A stretch of 64,000 bases of DNA from Bacillus rhizoplanae (GTDB lineage: Bacteria; Bacillota; Bacilli; Bacillales; Bacillaceae_G): the NCBI RefSeq assembly GCF_917563915.1, contig NZ_CAKJTI010000004.1:229231-293230 (forward strand). The letters are read 5' to 3'. The notes beneath the pieces were generated by a model. The model saw nothing but the letters and a program-made list of their open reading frames with translations, had not been told where the DNA came from and searched no databases. Below, in pieces: positions 27,606-36,019 of the stretch. The position numbers were made by a program, and so were the translations under genes. The stretch's first letter is position 1. Every line of letters begins with the position of its first letter.

Positions 27606-28592
27606 ATGATTTTAGTAGTTGGCGGTGCAGGATATATTGGAAGTCATACAGTGAAACAATTGTTAGACAAAAATTTTGAAGTGGTCGTATTAGATAACTT
27701 ATCGACTGGTCATCGTGAGAGCGTTGATAAAAGAGCACTTCTAGAAATAGGAGATTTAAGTAATGCAGCGGATTTAGATCGTGTATTTGGCAAATATTCT
27801 ATTGATGCTGTTATGCATTTTGCGGCAAATAGCCTTGTCGGAGAATCTGTTTTGAATCCATTGAAATATTATAAAAACAACGTAACGGCAACGATTACGT
27901 TACTTGAAAAAATGATGGAGCATGATGTGAAATCGTTTATTTTCTCTTCAACAGCAGCCACGTACGGAATTCCAGATACAGATATCATTACAGAAGACAC
28001 TGTAACAAATCCAATCAATCCATACGGTCGCTCTAAATTAATGATTGAGCATATTTTACAAGATTTTCATGCAGCATATGGGATGAAATATGTTGTGCTT
28101 CGCTACTTTAATGCAGCAGGTGCTCACGTATCCGGAACAATTGGAGAAGATCATACACCGGAGACACATTTAATTCCGCTTGTGCTGCAGCACTTATTAG
28201 GAAAACGTGAAACAATTTCTGTATTTGGCACAGATTATGAAACAAATGATGGCACTTGTATTCGTGATTATATTCATGTAACAGACTTAGCAGAGGCGCA
28301 CATTTTAGCACTGCAAAGTTTACAAAATGAACAAAAAACAAATGAAGTGTATAACTTAGGAAATGGCAAAGGTTTTTCTGTAAAAGAAGTGATTGAAACG
28401 TGTGAGCGTGTAACTGGGAAGAAGGCGAATGTCGTTTACACGGAACGCCGCGCTGGAGATCCAGCACAACTGATCGCTTCTTCAGCAAAAATCTATGACG
28501 AATTAGGCTGGAAGGCAAAATATTTACTTGAAGAAATGATTCAAACGGCTTGGGAATGGCATACAGCTCATCCGAACGGATATAGTAAGTAA
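27606..28592 (+). CDS. galE: UDP-glucose 4-epimerase
   Basis: SDR-type epimerase interconverting UDP-glucose/galactose and possibly the N-acetyl forms. 328 residues. NAD motif GGAGYIGSH at residues 6-14, SSTAATYG with catalytic Ser/Thr, and Y-G-R-S-K (YxxxK). Galactose is a component of group wall polysaccharides, matching the neighbours tagO and mnaA. GGGGGAG before the ATG. Ends in a strong terminator. Confidence 0.95.
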   Translation: MILVVGGAGYIGSHTVKQLLDKNFEVVVLDNLSTGHRESVDKRALLEIGDLSNAADLDRVFGKYSIDAVMHFAANSLVGESVLNPLKYYKNNVTATITLLEKMMEHDVKSFIFSSTAATYGIPDTDIITEDTVTNPINPYGRSKLMIEHILQDFHAAYGMKYVVLRYFNAAGAHVSGTIGEDHTPETHLIPLVLQHLLGKRETISVFGTDYETNDGTCIRDYIHVTDLAEAHILALQSLQNEQKTNEVYNLGNGKGFSVKEVIETCERVTGKKANVVYTERRAGDPAQLIASSAKIYDELGWKAKYLLEEMIQTAWEWHTAHPNGYSK

Positions 28593-28634
28593 AAACAAGT
28601 CAGCTGCGGATAAAGCAGCTGACTTGTTTTTTTA
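28593..28634 (+). terminator. terminator of galE
   Basis: 15-bp perfect stem AAACAAGTCAGCTGC/GCAGCTGACTTGTTT, then T. Confidence 0.92.
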
Positions 28635-28645
28635 CAAGATATTTT

Positions 28646-28783
28646 GGTAGTAGGACTCCCACCTCAAGATTGTGAGAAATGAAAGAAGATAGGTGGGGGA
28701 TAGCTGCTGGCATGTGCCTGATTAATTCAACTAATAATCAGTGGGAGATGAAGAAAACTTACACTGATTAAAGTTTCACTTTC
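28646..28783 (-). repeat. bcr1, diverged
   Basis: GTAGGACTCCCACCTC, AGGTGGGGG, GATTAATTCAACTAA and the end AGTTTCACTTT. The terminal stem has compensatory changes (TAATCAGTG/CACTGATTA). Confidence 0.8.
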
Positions 28784-28887
28784 GAGAATTTCAGCGCTTT
28801 TCTTTACAAAAGCTTAAAAAATGAGGCTAAAGATGTCTCATATAATAAAAGTAAAGTGAAACAAACCATAAGTAGGAGGTGTTGTTT

Positions 28888-30213
28888 ATGAAAATTACAG
28901 TAGTAGGTACTGGATATGTCGGGTTAGTGACAGGGGTTGGATTAGCGACACTTGGGCACTCTGTGATTTGTTTTGATATTGATGAACAAAAAATACGGTT
29001 GTTAGAGAAAAATGAATTGCCGATATATGAACCAGGCTTACAAGAATTATTGGAAGAGGCTGTTTTGAAACGGAGATTATCGTTTACTTCAAAGCGAGAA
29101 GAAGCTTACGAGGCAGCTGATTTTATTTTTGTGGCGGTTGGTACACCGTCTTACTCAGATGGATCTGCAAACTTAACACATATTGTAAATGTGTGCCGTG
29201 ACATTGGCATGTACGCAAAGCGTGATGTGACTGTAGTGACGAAAAGTACGGTTCCAGTTGGGACAAATGATGCTATGAAAGAATGGATTCGAGAGTCAGT
29301 GCGAACAGATATAAGTATACATCTTGTATCAAACCCGGAGTTTTTGCGAGAAGGCTCTGGCGTGCATGATTTCTTTCATGGTGATCGAATTATAATTGGA
29401 GCAGAAACAGCAGAGATTGCAAAGAGAGTTGGTGAGCTGTATAAATCGCTCCCAATTGAAATATTTACAACAGATGTGCGCAGTGCAGAGATGATTAAGT
29501 ATGCATCGAATGCTTTTTTAGCGACAAAAATTAGCTTTATCAATGAAATTTCAAATATATGTGAAAAAGTACAGGCTGATGTGACGGAAGTGGCAGCTGG
29601 TATGGGAATCGATAAAAGAATTGGCCCGCATTTTCTGCATGCGGGTATTGGATACGGCGGCTCGTGTTTTCCGAAAGACACAAACGCACTTGTGCAAATT
29701 GCTGGGAATGTGGCGCATGATTTCAGGTTATTAAAAGCAGTCATCGAAGTAAATAATAAGCAACAAGCTTCACTCGTGGAGAAGGCAGAAAAGGTGATGA
29801 ATTTACGAGGGAAACGAGTTGCTGTTCTCGGTCTTTCGTTTAAGCCCAATACAGATGATATAAGGGAAGCGCCGTCTCTTATGATTATTGAACAGTTACT
29901 GGCTTTAGGAGCTAATATTATTGTTTACGATCCAAAGGCAATTTTACATGCGAAGCGTATATTGGCAAATCGAGTGCAATATACGGCAGATATAGATACA
30001 GCTCTTATGAAAGCAGATGCAGCCTTTATTGTAACGGAGTGGGAAAGTATTCGAACGTATCCTATTGCGAAGTATGTACAGCTTATGAATGAACCAATTT
30101 TATTTGATGGAAGAAATTGTTATGATTTGGAAGAAGTGCAGCGACATGCTGTTGATTACTATTCTATTGGCAGAAGACCAATTCGAAAGCGTGATGTTTC
30201 ACATGTGTTCTAG
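28888..30213 (+). CDS. ugd: UDP-glucose 6-dehydrogenase
   Basis: Oxidises UDP-glucose to UDP-glucuronate with NAD+ (TuaD/Ugd family). 441 residues. N-terminal NAD motif VVGTGYVGLVTG; catalytic Cys260 in GYGGSCFPKDT; C-terminal UDP-binding domain from about 310 (VLGLSFKPNTDDIREAPSL). ATG at 28888 after AGGAGGTG. It begins a co-directional pair with mnaA. Could equally accept UDP-N-acetylated sugars. Confidence 0.92.
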   Translation: MKITVVGTGYVGLVTGVGLATLGHSVICFDIDEQKIRLLEKNELPIYEPGLQELLEEAVLKRRLSFTSKREEAYEAADFIFVAVGTPSYSDGSANLTHIVNVCRDIGMYAKRDVTVVTKSTVPVGTNDAMKEWIRESVRTDISIHLVSNPEFLREGSGVHDFFHGDRIIIGAETAEIAKRVGELYKSLPIEIFTTDVRSAEMIKYASNAFLATKISFINEISNICEKVQADVTEVAAGMGIDKRIGPHFLHAGIGYGGSCFPKDTNALVQIAGNVAHDFRLLKAVIEVNNKQQASLVEKAEKVMNLRGKRVAVLGLSFKPNTDDIREAPSLMIIEQLLALGANIIVYDPKAILHAKRILANRVQYTADIDTALMKADAAFIVTEWESIRTYPIAKYVQLMNEPILFDGRNCYDLEEVQRHAVDYYSIGRRPIRKRDVSHVF

Positions 30214-30287
30214 AAAATATTTCCTTTTGTCACTTGGAATTCTCATATATAATGAATTGGAACACTGAAAGAAAAGAGGAACTGAAT

Positions 30288-31403
30288 ATGACAGAACGCA
30301 TTAAAGTAATGACGATTTTTGGAACGCGTCCCGAAGCTATTAAAATGGCCCCTCTTGTGTTAGAGCTACAAAAACATTCAGAACAAATTGAGTCGATTGT
30401 GACAGTAACAGCACAACACCGTCAAATGCTAGATCAAGTGTTAGATATTTTCGGTATTACACCGAATTATGATTTAAATATTATGAAAGACCGCCAAACG
30501 TTAATTGATATTACAACGCGCGGTTTAGAAGGCCTAGATAAGATCATGAAAGAAGCAAAGCCAGATATCGTTCTTGTACATGGTGATACAACGACGACAT
30601 TTATTGCAAGCCTTGCTGCGTTTTATAATCAAATTCCAATCGGTCATGTGGAAGCTGGTCTTCGTACGTGGGATAAATATTCTCCATACCCAGAAGAGAT
30701 GAACCGTCAATTAACAGGCGTCATGGCAGATCTTCATTTCGCACCGACAGCGAAATCTGCAACAAACCTGCAGCAAGAGAACAAAAAAGAGGCAAATATT
30801 TTTATTACAGGAAATACAGCAATTGATGCGTTAAAAACAACAGTAAAAGAATCATATACGCATCCTGTTTTAGAGAAGATTGGAGATGACCGTCTTATCC
30901 TTATGACAGCACATCGCCGTGAAAATCTAGGTGAACCGATGCGCAATATGTTCCGTGCAATTAAGCGTCTTGTCGAAACACATGAAGATGTGCAAGTTGT
31001 ATATCCAGTACATATGAATCCTGTTGTTCGTGAAATTGCAGGAGAAATTTTAGGAGATCATAATCGCATTCATTTAATTGAGCCACTTGATGTAATTGAT
31101 TTCCATAACTTTGCATCACGTTCATACTTAATGTTAACGGATTCTGGCGGGGTACAAGAAGAAGCACCATCACTTGGTGTGCCAGTTCTTGTTCTTCGTG
31201 ATACAACAGAGCGCCCAGAAGGTATTGAAGCTGGTACATTAAAGCTTGCTGGTACAGATGAAGAAACAATCTTCACTTTAGCAAATGAGCTATTATCAGA
31301 TAAAGAAGCACACAGTGCAATGGCAAAAGCATCGAATCCATATGGTGACGGGCATGCGTCAGAGCGTATTGTAAAAGCGATTGTGGAGTATTTTAATAAA
31401 TAA
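30288..31403 (+). CDS. mnaA: UDP-N-acetylglucosamine 2-epimerase
   Basis: Makes UDP-ManNAc from UDP-GlcNAc (WecB/MnaA). 371 residues. Family blocks: FGTRPEAIKMAPL, VHGDTTTTFIASLAAFYN, GHVEAGLRT, TAHRRENLGEPM, LTDSGGVQEEAPSLGVPVLV and RDTTERPEGIEAGTLKLAG. ATG at 30288 after AGAGGA; the upstream in-frame codons lack an RBS. ManNAc is part of the linkage/wall polysaccharide. A bcr1 copy follows the stop at once. Confidence 0.95.
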   Translation: MTERIKVMTIFGTRPEAIKMAPLVLELQKHSEQIESIVTVTAQHRQMLDQVLDIFGITPNYDLNIMKDRQTLIDITTRGLEGLDKIMKEAKPDIVLVHGDTTTTFIASLAAFYNQIPIGHVEAGLRTWDKYSPYPEEMNRQLTGVMADLHFAPTAKSATNLQQENKKEANIFITGNTAIDALKTTVKESYTHPVLEKIGDDRLILMTAHRRENLGEPMRNMFRAIKRLVETHEDVQVVYPVHMNPVVREIAGEILGDHNRIHLIEPLDVIDFHNFASRSYLMLTDSGGVQEEAPSLGVPVLVLRDTTERPEGIEAGTLKLAGTDEETIFTLANELLSDKEAHSAMAKASNPYGDGHASERIVKAIVEYFNK

Positions 31404-31529
31404 TAAAGTGAAACTTCCATCAGTGAGCGATTTTTTCACTGATGGAAAGCTCTCACCAATTGGGCTCATACGGGCAGTTTGATCTTGCAACAATGAATAA
31501 CATTCTACTGCCCGTTAGAGCGGGATAAA
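31403..31529 (+). repeat. bcr1, diverged middle
   Basis: ATAAAGTGAAACTTCC, hairpin CCATCAGTGA/TCACTGATGG, CACCAATTGGGC, and the end TACTGCCCGTTAGAGCGGGATAAA. Overlaps the mnaA stop and runs up to the terminator. Confidence 0.88.
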
Positions 31530-31565
31530 AAACAGCTATCTCCATTTACGGAGATAGCTGTTTTT
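31528..31565. terminator. shared bidirectional terminator mnaA / tagU
   Basis: 16-bp stem AAAAACAGCTATCTCC/GGAGATAGCTGTTTTT; runs of A and T on both sides. Overlaps the tagU stop. Confidence 0.9.
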
Positions 31566-32718
31566 AATGTGCAGACATTTGCCATTCTGTATTTGATTCA
31601 TGAGTGTCTGAATTTGTCTTTTGTTCATGCGATTTAGACGATGGTGTAGATTGTTCCTGTTTTCCAGGTTGATGTTGTATATTCGAGCCATGAGACGGTT
31701 GAGCCGGTTCTTGTGTTTCAGGCTGCTCTTGTGTATCCGACGCAGGAGTTGAATCTTCAAGTTCTAAGTTTTGCATAAAGGTATGGTGAATTTCTTGGAT
31801 ATTTGATTCGTCTGGAATGAAATAGTAAATTCCATCTATTTTTGCATCCTTGCCTTCCATTTTTACTGTTTGAATGGTAGATGCATCAAAGCCAGAGAAT
31901 TCTTTATAGAGTGCAAGACCATCTGATACAGGTATATCTGTTTTTATATACTTTCCGATCACTTTTGCAATGTCATTGATTTTAAATACAGTAGAAGGTG
32001 AGTTTAATTCCTGTAACACCGCCTCAAGTACTTGACGTTGACGTGCAGCGCGGCCAAAGTCCCCATTCGGATCTTGCTTTCTCATCCGAACATAAGCCAA
32101 GGCTTCTTCCCCATTTAAATGCTGTGGTCCTTTTTTAAACTCAATCTTTTTGTAATAGTCAACATCAGAGCGTTCCCAGAAATCGAATGGAACATCGACT
32201 GTAACGCCGCCAACTGCATCGACTATGCCTTTAAATCCTTTAAAATCTAATTTAATATAATGATCGACAGGTACTTTTAAAAAGTTTTCCACTGTGTCCA
32301 TTGCCATTTTTTCTCCGCCATAGGCATGAGCTGCATTTATCTTATCTTTTTTGTCACGCCCAGCGATTGTTACGCGTGAATCACGCGGGATACTCATTAA
32401 AGATACTTTCTTGGATTTTGGATTAATAGTTGCAAACATTAAGGAATCCGTTCGTCCGTTTTGGCCGTCTGTGGCATAATCTTCAATTCCCATGATTAAA
32501 AGACTAAATGGTTTTTTCGTAATTTCTACATCCTCTGTGCGGAGTTTAGATTTATCATGCTTCGAGCCGCTATAAATTCCCATTAAAGAGGAATAAGAAT
32601 TATAAGCATAAACTACTCCGCTTCCGATAAGGAGAGCAAAAATAAGGAATATGGACCATTTGCGTCTTCTTTTCTTTTTCGTCCTTCTATTCTGGAGATG
32701 ATGATAACGATCTTCCAT
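31564..32718 (-). CDS. tagU: LytR-CpsA-Psr (LCP) ligase
   Basis: Attaches wall polysaccharide from the lipid carrier to peptidoglycan. 384 residues. Basic cytoplasmic start, one membrane helix (about 21-43), LCP domain (about 75-300) with SLLIMGIEDYATDGQNGRTD, SLMSIPRDSRVTI and Y-V-R-M-R-K-Q-D-P. The last 70 residues are a low-complexity Gln/Ser/Pro/Glu tail. 23 bases after yigZ on the same strand, with AAAGGAG. Paralogues occur in the group; the symbol is by B. subtilis synteny (next to yvyE). Confidence 0.9.
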   Translation of the reverse strand: MEDRYHHLQNRRTKKKRRRKWSIFLIFALLIGSGVVYAYNSYSSLMGIYSGSKHDKSKLRTEDVEITKKPFSLLIMGIEDYATDGQNGRTDSLMFATINPKSKKVSLMSIPRDSRVTIAGRDKKDKINAAHAYGGEKMAMDTVENFLKVPVDHYIKLDFKGFKGIVDAVGGVTVDVPFDFWERSDVDYYKKIEFKKGPQHLNGEEALAYVRMRKQDPNGDFGRAARQRQVLEAVLQELNSPSTVFKINDIAKVIGKYIKTDIPVSDGLALYKEFSGFDASTIQTVKMEGKDAKIDGIYYFIPDESNIQEIHHTFMQNLELEDSTPASDTQEQPETQEPAQPSHGSNIQHQPGKQEQSTPSSKSHEQKTNSDTHESNTEWQMSAH

Positions 32719-32741
32719 AAAAAATCTCCTTTAAGTATAAA

Positions 32742-33383
32742 TTAGTGTTGTACTATATCTTGTTCTAGATATAGCATCTCATCTTCATTAATTGTACATT
32801 TCCCATTTGTGATTTCAATCATCCATTCTGTGAATAATTGTTTTTTGTTTTCCTCCACATATGTATCAAACGTGACATGATCTAAGTAATGTATATCTTT
32901 AATCGCATATATGGAGTTGCGTAGTTCATTTTCAATTTTTCCGAGTAATGTATAATCAATTTCAGTTTTCATAACGCGCATCAGCTTTCGTTCAACGATG
33001 CCGACATGATTTAGACCTTCACTTGTACATTTTCCGTATGCACGAATTAAACCGCCCGCTCCTAGTTTAATGCCACCGAAATAACGTGTTACAACAACGA
33101 CAGTATCTTTTAAGTGACGCTTCTTTAATACTTCTAGGATCGGGACACCAGCTGTACCACTAGGTTCTCCGTCGTCGTTTGCTTTTTGAATTTGGTCATG
33201 TTCGCCAATTAAGTAGGCAGAGCAGTTATGGGTTGCATTCCAATGTTGTTTTTTAATCTTTTGGATAAATTCCTGTGCTTCTTCTTCTGTTGTTGCGCGG
33301 CTTACATGACAAATAAAGCGAGATTTTTGAATCACTATTTCATGTTCGCCGCACCCTTTTATGGTGAAATATTGTAGTAGCAA
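32742..33383 (-). CDS. yigZ: YigZ/IMPACT family protein
   Basis: 213-residue UPF0029/IMPACT protein (YvyE in B. subtilis). Core signature N-D-D-G-E-P-S-G-T-A-G-V-P-I-L-E and TRYFGGIKLGAGGLIRAYG in the N-terminal domain, then a small ferredoxin-like DUF1949 domain (about 140-205). Homologues bind nucleic acid or ribosomes; the activity is not established. TTG start about ten bases after AGGGG. In B. subtilis degS-degU lie next to it; here they are absent. Confidence 0.9.
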   Translation of the reverse strand: MLLQYFTIKGCGEHEIVIQKSRFICHVSRATTEEEAQEFIQKIKKQHWNATHNCSAYLIGEHDQIQKANDDGEPSGTAGVPILEVLKKRHLKDTVVVVTRYFGGIKLGAGGLIRAYGKCTSEGLNHVGIVERKLMRVMKTEIDYTLLGKIENELRNSIYAIKDIHYLDHVTFDTYVEENKKQLFTEWMIEITNGKCTINEDEMLYLEQDIVQH

Positions 33384-33404
33384 TGATATACGCCCCTATC
33401 TTTG

Positions 33405-33525
33405 TAAAGTGAAACTTCCATCAGTGAGCAATTTATTCACGGATGGTTAGTTGAACCAATCGGGCTCTAACGGGCAGTTTGATTTTAGATCGATGTACTA
33501 TATTCTACTGCCCGTTAGAGATAAA
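33405..33525 (+). repeat. bcr1, diverged middle
   Basis: GTAAAGTGAAACTTCCATCAG, GTTAGTTGAACCAATCGGGC, end TACTGCCCGTTAGAGATAAA. The middle resembles the copy at 31403-31529 (GGCAGTTTGAT...), so the two form a subfamily. Confidence 0.85.
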
Positions 33526-33596
33526 TTATAACTTCTATCAGTGGACAGCTCTATTCCAAGCTGATGGTTAGCTTTATGAAATCGGGTTCTTATGAA
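33521..33596 (+). repeat. decayed bcr1 copy
   Basis: ATAAATTATAACTTCTATCAG, GCTGATGGTTAG, AAATCGGGTTCTTATG. Shares ATAAA with the preceding copy. Confidence 0.6.
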
Positions 33597-33867
33597 ACAT
33601 GATTCTATCTTCAGTTTCTTGCGTTTCTCAGAAGGTGAAGAACTAGAGATAAATTATCAATACTTTTTATTTTAAAAGGGCTAGTGTGGAGTTTCAAATC
33701 TTTTTTTGCAGAAATTTAGCCCTTTCTATTATAATTTGAAATTTTTTGTTGTAAATTGTTGAAATAATATTTATAATCTTAACCTCTCATTTTTTCAGCA
33801 GTTAATGCACCTTTTTCCATTTTCATGTACAATAAATAATAAATTTGTTCATAAGGCAGGTACAAAA

Positions 33868-34710
33868 ATGAAAACAGCTATTGTAACTGATAGTACGGCA
33901 TATTTACCAAAACATGTTCGTGAAGAATTAAATATACATATAATCCCATTGAATGTTATTTTTGAAAATGAGTCTTATCAAGAAGAAGTTGAGATTACAG
34001 CTGAAGATTTTTATGTGAAAGTTCGTGAACAGGAAGAGCTGCCGAAGACATCTCAACCAGCTATCGGAAAGTTTATTGAGTTATTTGAAGAGCTAGGGAA
34101 AGAATATGATGCAGTAATTAGCGTTCATCTTTCTAGCGGTATTAGTGGTACATACCAGACTGCGACGACAGCTGGTCAAATGGTAGACGGAGTAAAGGTA
34201 TATACATACGACTCCGAAATTAGTTGTGAAGTACAAGGATTTTATGTACGTGAAGGCGTAAAAATGGCGAGTGAAGGGAAAAGTCCAGAAGAGATTATTG
34301 CTCGTTTTGATGAAATGAAGAAAACAATAGATGGGTACTTTGTTGTAGACGATTTACATCATTTACAGCGCGGCGGTCGTTTAAATAGTGCTCAGGCATT
34401 TATTGGAAGCTTATTGCAAGTGAAGCCGGTACTATATTTCCGTGATAAAGTTATTATTCCGTTTGAAAAAATTCGTACGCGTAAAAAAGCATTAAAACGT
34501 ATTGTTGAAATTTTTGATGAACAAGCAAGTAAAGGTATGCCAATGGAAGCAGTTATCATTCATGCTAATCGGGAAGAAGAAGCAAAAGAATGGCAACAAG
34601 AATTGAAAGAAGCATACCCGCATGTAGAAATTCGAATTGGTTATTTCGGACCGGTAATTGGGACACACTTAGGTGAAGGTGCTCTTGGTTTAGGGTGGTA
34701 TACGAAATAA
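33868..34710 (+). CDS. DegV-family fatty-acid-binding protein
   Basis: 280-residue DegV protein; the family binds a fatty acid and some members (FakB) present it to a fatty acid kinase. Blocks: AIVTDSTAYLP at the start, LPKTSQPAIGKF, VHLSSGISGTYQTA with the Ser binding the carboxylate, and L-Q-R-G-G-R-L-N near 170. The ATG at 33868 has AAGGCAGG before it. Corresponds to B. subtilis YviA, next to degU there. Terminator directly follows. Confidence 0.92.
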   Translation: MKTAIVTDSTAYLPKHVREELNIHIIPLNVIFENESYQEEVEITAEDFYVKVREQEELPKTSQPAIGKFIELFEELGKEYDAVISVHLSSGISGTYQTATTAGQMVDGVKVYTYDSEISCEVQGFYVREGVKMASEGKSPEEIIARFDEMKKTIDGYFVVDDLHHLQRGGRLNSAQAFIGSLLQVKPVLYFRDKVIIPFEKIRTRKKALKRIVEIFDEQASKGMPMEAVIIHANREEEAKEWQQELKEAYPHVEIRIGYFGPVIGTHLGEGALGLGWYTK

Positions 34711-34742
34711 AAAAAGCTCTCTTTCATGTAGAGAGCTTTTTT
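34711..34742 (+). terminator. terminator of degV gene
   Basis: AAAAAGCTCTCT/AGAGAGCTTTTT, 7-base loop. Confidence 0.92.
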
Positions 34743-34824
34743 GGTAAAAATATAACAAACAAAATAAGTTTAATTACTTACTTTTTATAAGAAACTATTT
34801 TATAATAGAGAAGAGGTGAAACAT

Positions 34825-35139
34825 ATGGAACATAATCCGTGTTTATGTCCGAAGTTCGAGTCTGCTTTTACACTTCTTAGTAAAAAGTGGACAGGATTAA
34901 TTATTAAATCACTGTTAGAAGAACCGAAACGATTTCGAGAAATTGCTGATATTATTCCAAATATGAGCGATCGTATGCTATCAGAACGCTTAAAGGAATT
35001 AGAAAGTGAAGGAATTGTTGTACGTGCCGTTTATCCGGAAGTGCCAGTTCGTATTGAATATGGTTTGACAGATAAAGGAAAAGCATTAGAGAGTGTAATG
35101 GAAGAAGTACAAAAATGGGCAGAGAAATGGGTTCATTAA
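34825..35139 (+). CDS. HxlR-family transcription regulator
   Basis: 104-residue winged-helix regulator of the HxlR/YodB type, often redox or aldehyde responsive. Seen: C-P-K-F near the N-terminus (the Cys redox-active in YodB relatives), LLSKKWTGLIIKSLLEEPKRF and MSDRMLSERLKELESEGIV, the HTH. ATG at 34825 after AGAGGTGA; GTG at 34816 overlaps that site. A TATAAT lies only about 20 bases before the ATG, so the leader is very short. No obvious target gene is adjacent. Confidence 0.9.
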   Translation: MEHNPCLCPKFESAFTLLSKKWTGLIIKSLLEEPKRFREIADIIPNMSDRMLSERLKELESEGIVVRAVYPEVPVRIEYGLTDKGKALESVMEEVQKWAEKWVH

Positions 35140-35232
35140 TAAAGTGAAACTTTCATCAGTGGGGGGCTTCATCTCCACTGATGGAAAGCTCTCACCAATC
35201 GGGCTCTTACTACCTAAAAGTAGTGGAATAAA
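35139..35232 (+). repeat. bcr1, internally deleted
   Basis: ATAAAGTGAAACTTTCATCAG, hairpin CATCAGTGG/CCACTGATG, CTCTCACCAATCGGGCTC, short tail ending GGAATAAA. Starts on the last base of the hxlR-type gene's stop and ends at its terminator. Confidence 0.82.
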
Positions 35233-35263
35233 AAAGTGCAGGGAGATATTCCTGCACTTTTTT
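35231..35263 (+). terminator. terminator of HxlR-type gene
   Basis: AAAAGTGCAGG/CCTGCACTTTT with an 8-base loop, after the bcr1 copy. Confidence 0.88.
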
Positions 35264-35315
35264 ATTTCATAACTGAGGAAAAATACGATGAAAATATTTC
35301 TTTTTCATAAAGATT

Positions 35316-35332
35316 ATTACAGTAATATTACA
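35316..35332 (+). promoter_or_regulatory. WalR-type box upstream of wall-binding gene
   Basis: ATTACA-GTAAT-ATTACA: the reverse of TGTWAH-N5-TGTWAH, matching both half-sites with the right spacing, 58 bases before the ATG. Confidence 0.65.
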
Positions 35333-35389
35333 AGGTAGTTATGTATGCGTTTTAGGTGTAATATAACCCTTCTTGTGGAGATATGTAAA

Positions 35390-35659
35390 ATGAAGAAAAT
35401 TACTTTACCAATTTTAATGTTTGCGGTGTTCATAGTTCCTGCAGCTTCTCATGCGGAGGAGACTGTAGTTTTAAAAAATGATACGAATAAAGAAGAGCAA
35501 GTTATAACACAAACGAGGTGGATAAAAGAAGGTAGTATATGGTCTTACTATGGCCAACATGGTGTGAAGAAGACGAGTTGGTTACATGATGGTGGAAAAT
35601 GGTATTATTTCAATTCAGATGGTAAAAGGGAATTATCAAATCAATGGCAAATAGAATAA
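35390..35659 (+). CDS. secreted cell-wall-binding repeat protein, truncated
   Basis: 89-residue exported protein: signal peptide MKKITLPILMFAVFIVPAAS, then one choline/glucan-binding type repeat (TSWLHDGGKWYYFNSDG) and the start of a second (NQWQIE) before the stop. In the next frame the DNA continues as F-N-E-S-G-V-W-L-E-E-V-K-A and a stop at 35702, exactly the missing end of the second repeat, so a short out-of-frame deletion near 35657 seems to have truncated it. WalR-type box upstream. Probably a non-enzymatic wall protein or a remnant. Confidence 0.65.
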   Translation: MKKITLPILMFAVFIVPAASHAEETVVLKNDTNKEEQVITQTRWIKEGSIWSYYGQHGVKKTSWLHDGGKWYYFNSDGKRELSNQWQIE

Positions 35660-36019
35660 ATTCAATGAAAGTGGTGTTTGGTTAGAGGAAGTAAAAGCTT
35701 AATAGATTAGTAAATTCCCTTGTGTGATAGCGAGAGAGTTTTTTTATTATAACAGATGACACAGATAGTTTTTTTGTTATACATCGCATAACTATAAAGT
35801 GAATAAAATCGTGCGACAAAAGAGAAAAAAGTATCGTCCTCATTCTCCATTTTTCTACAAAAAGGCACAATATTAGAACAAAAATGTCAAGATATTACAA
35901 ACGTAATATTACATTTCTTTTACAAAAGCGTAACATTGCTAAAAAACATTGGTAATTATGGTATAAATTTTATTAGACAAATTCGGAAAAACAAGAAAAA
36001 GAAAGCGGTGTAAAACAGA
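35660..36019. other. leader of the cwlO-type gene
   Basis: The first 43 bases are the out-of-frame tail of the preceding gene. The rest is AT-rich with an array of WalR half-sites at 35894-35935 and the promoter of the next gene. Confidence 0.6.
35908..35935 (+). promoter_or_regulatory. WalR-type half-site array upstream of cwlO-type gene
   Basis: ATTACA-N5-TTTACA-N5-GTAACA: three DTWACA half-sites at 11-base periodicity, with another ATTACA at 35894. WalRK controls cwlO in B. subtilis, so this is the expected regulator. Confidence 0.7.

Larger units (their letters stand above)
33384..33867. other. yigZ / degV divergent region
   Basis: About 480 bases filled by a bcr1 and a decayed second copy, then AT-rich DNA with the degV promoter. 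In B. subtilis degS and degU occupy this point; no trace of them is seen. Confidence 0.6.
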
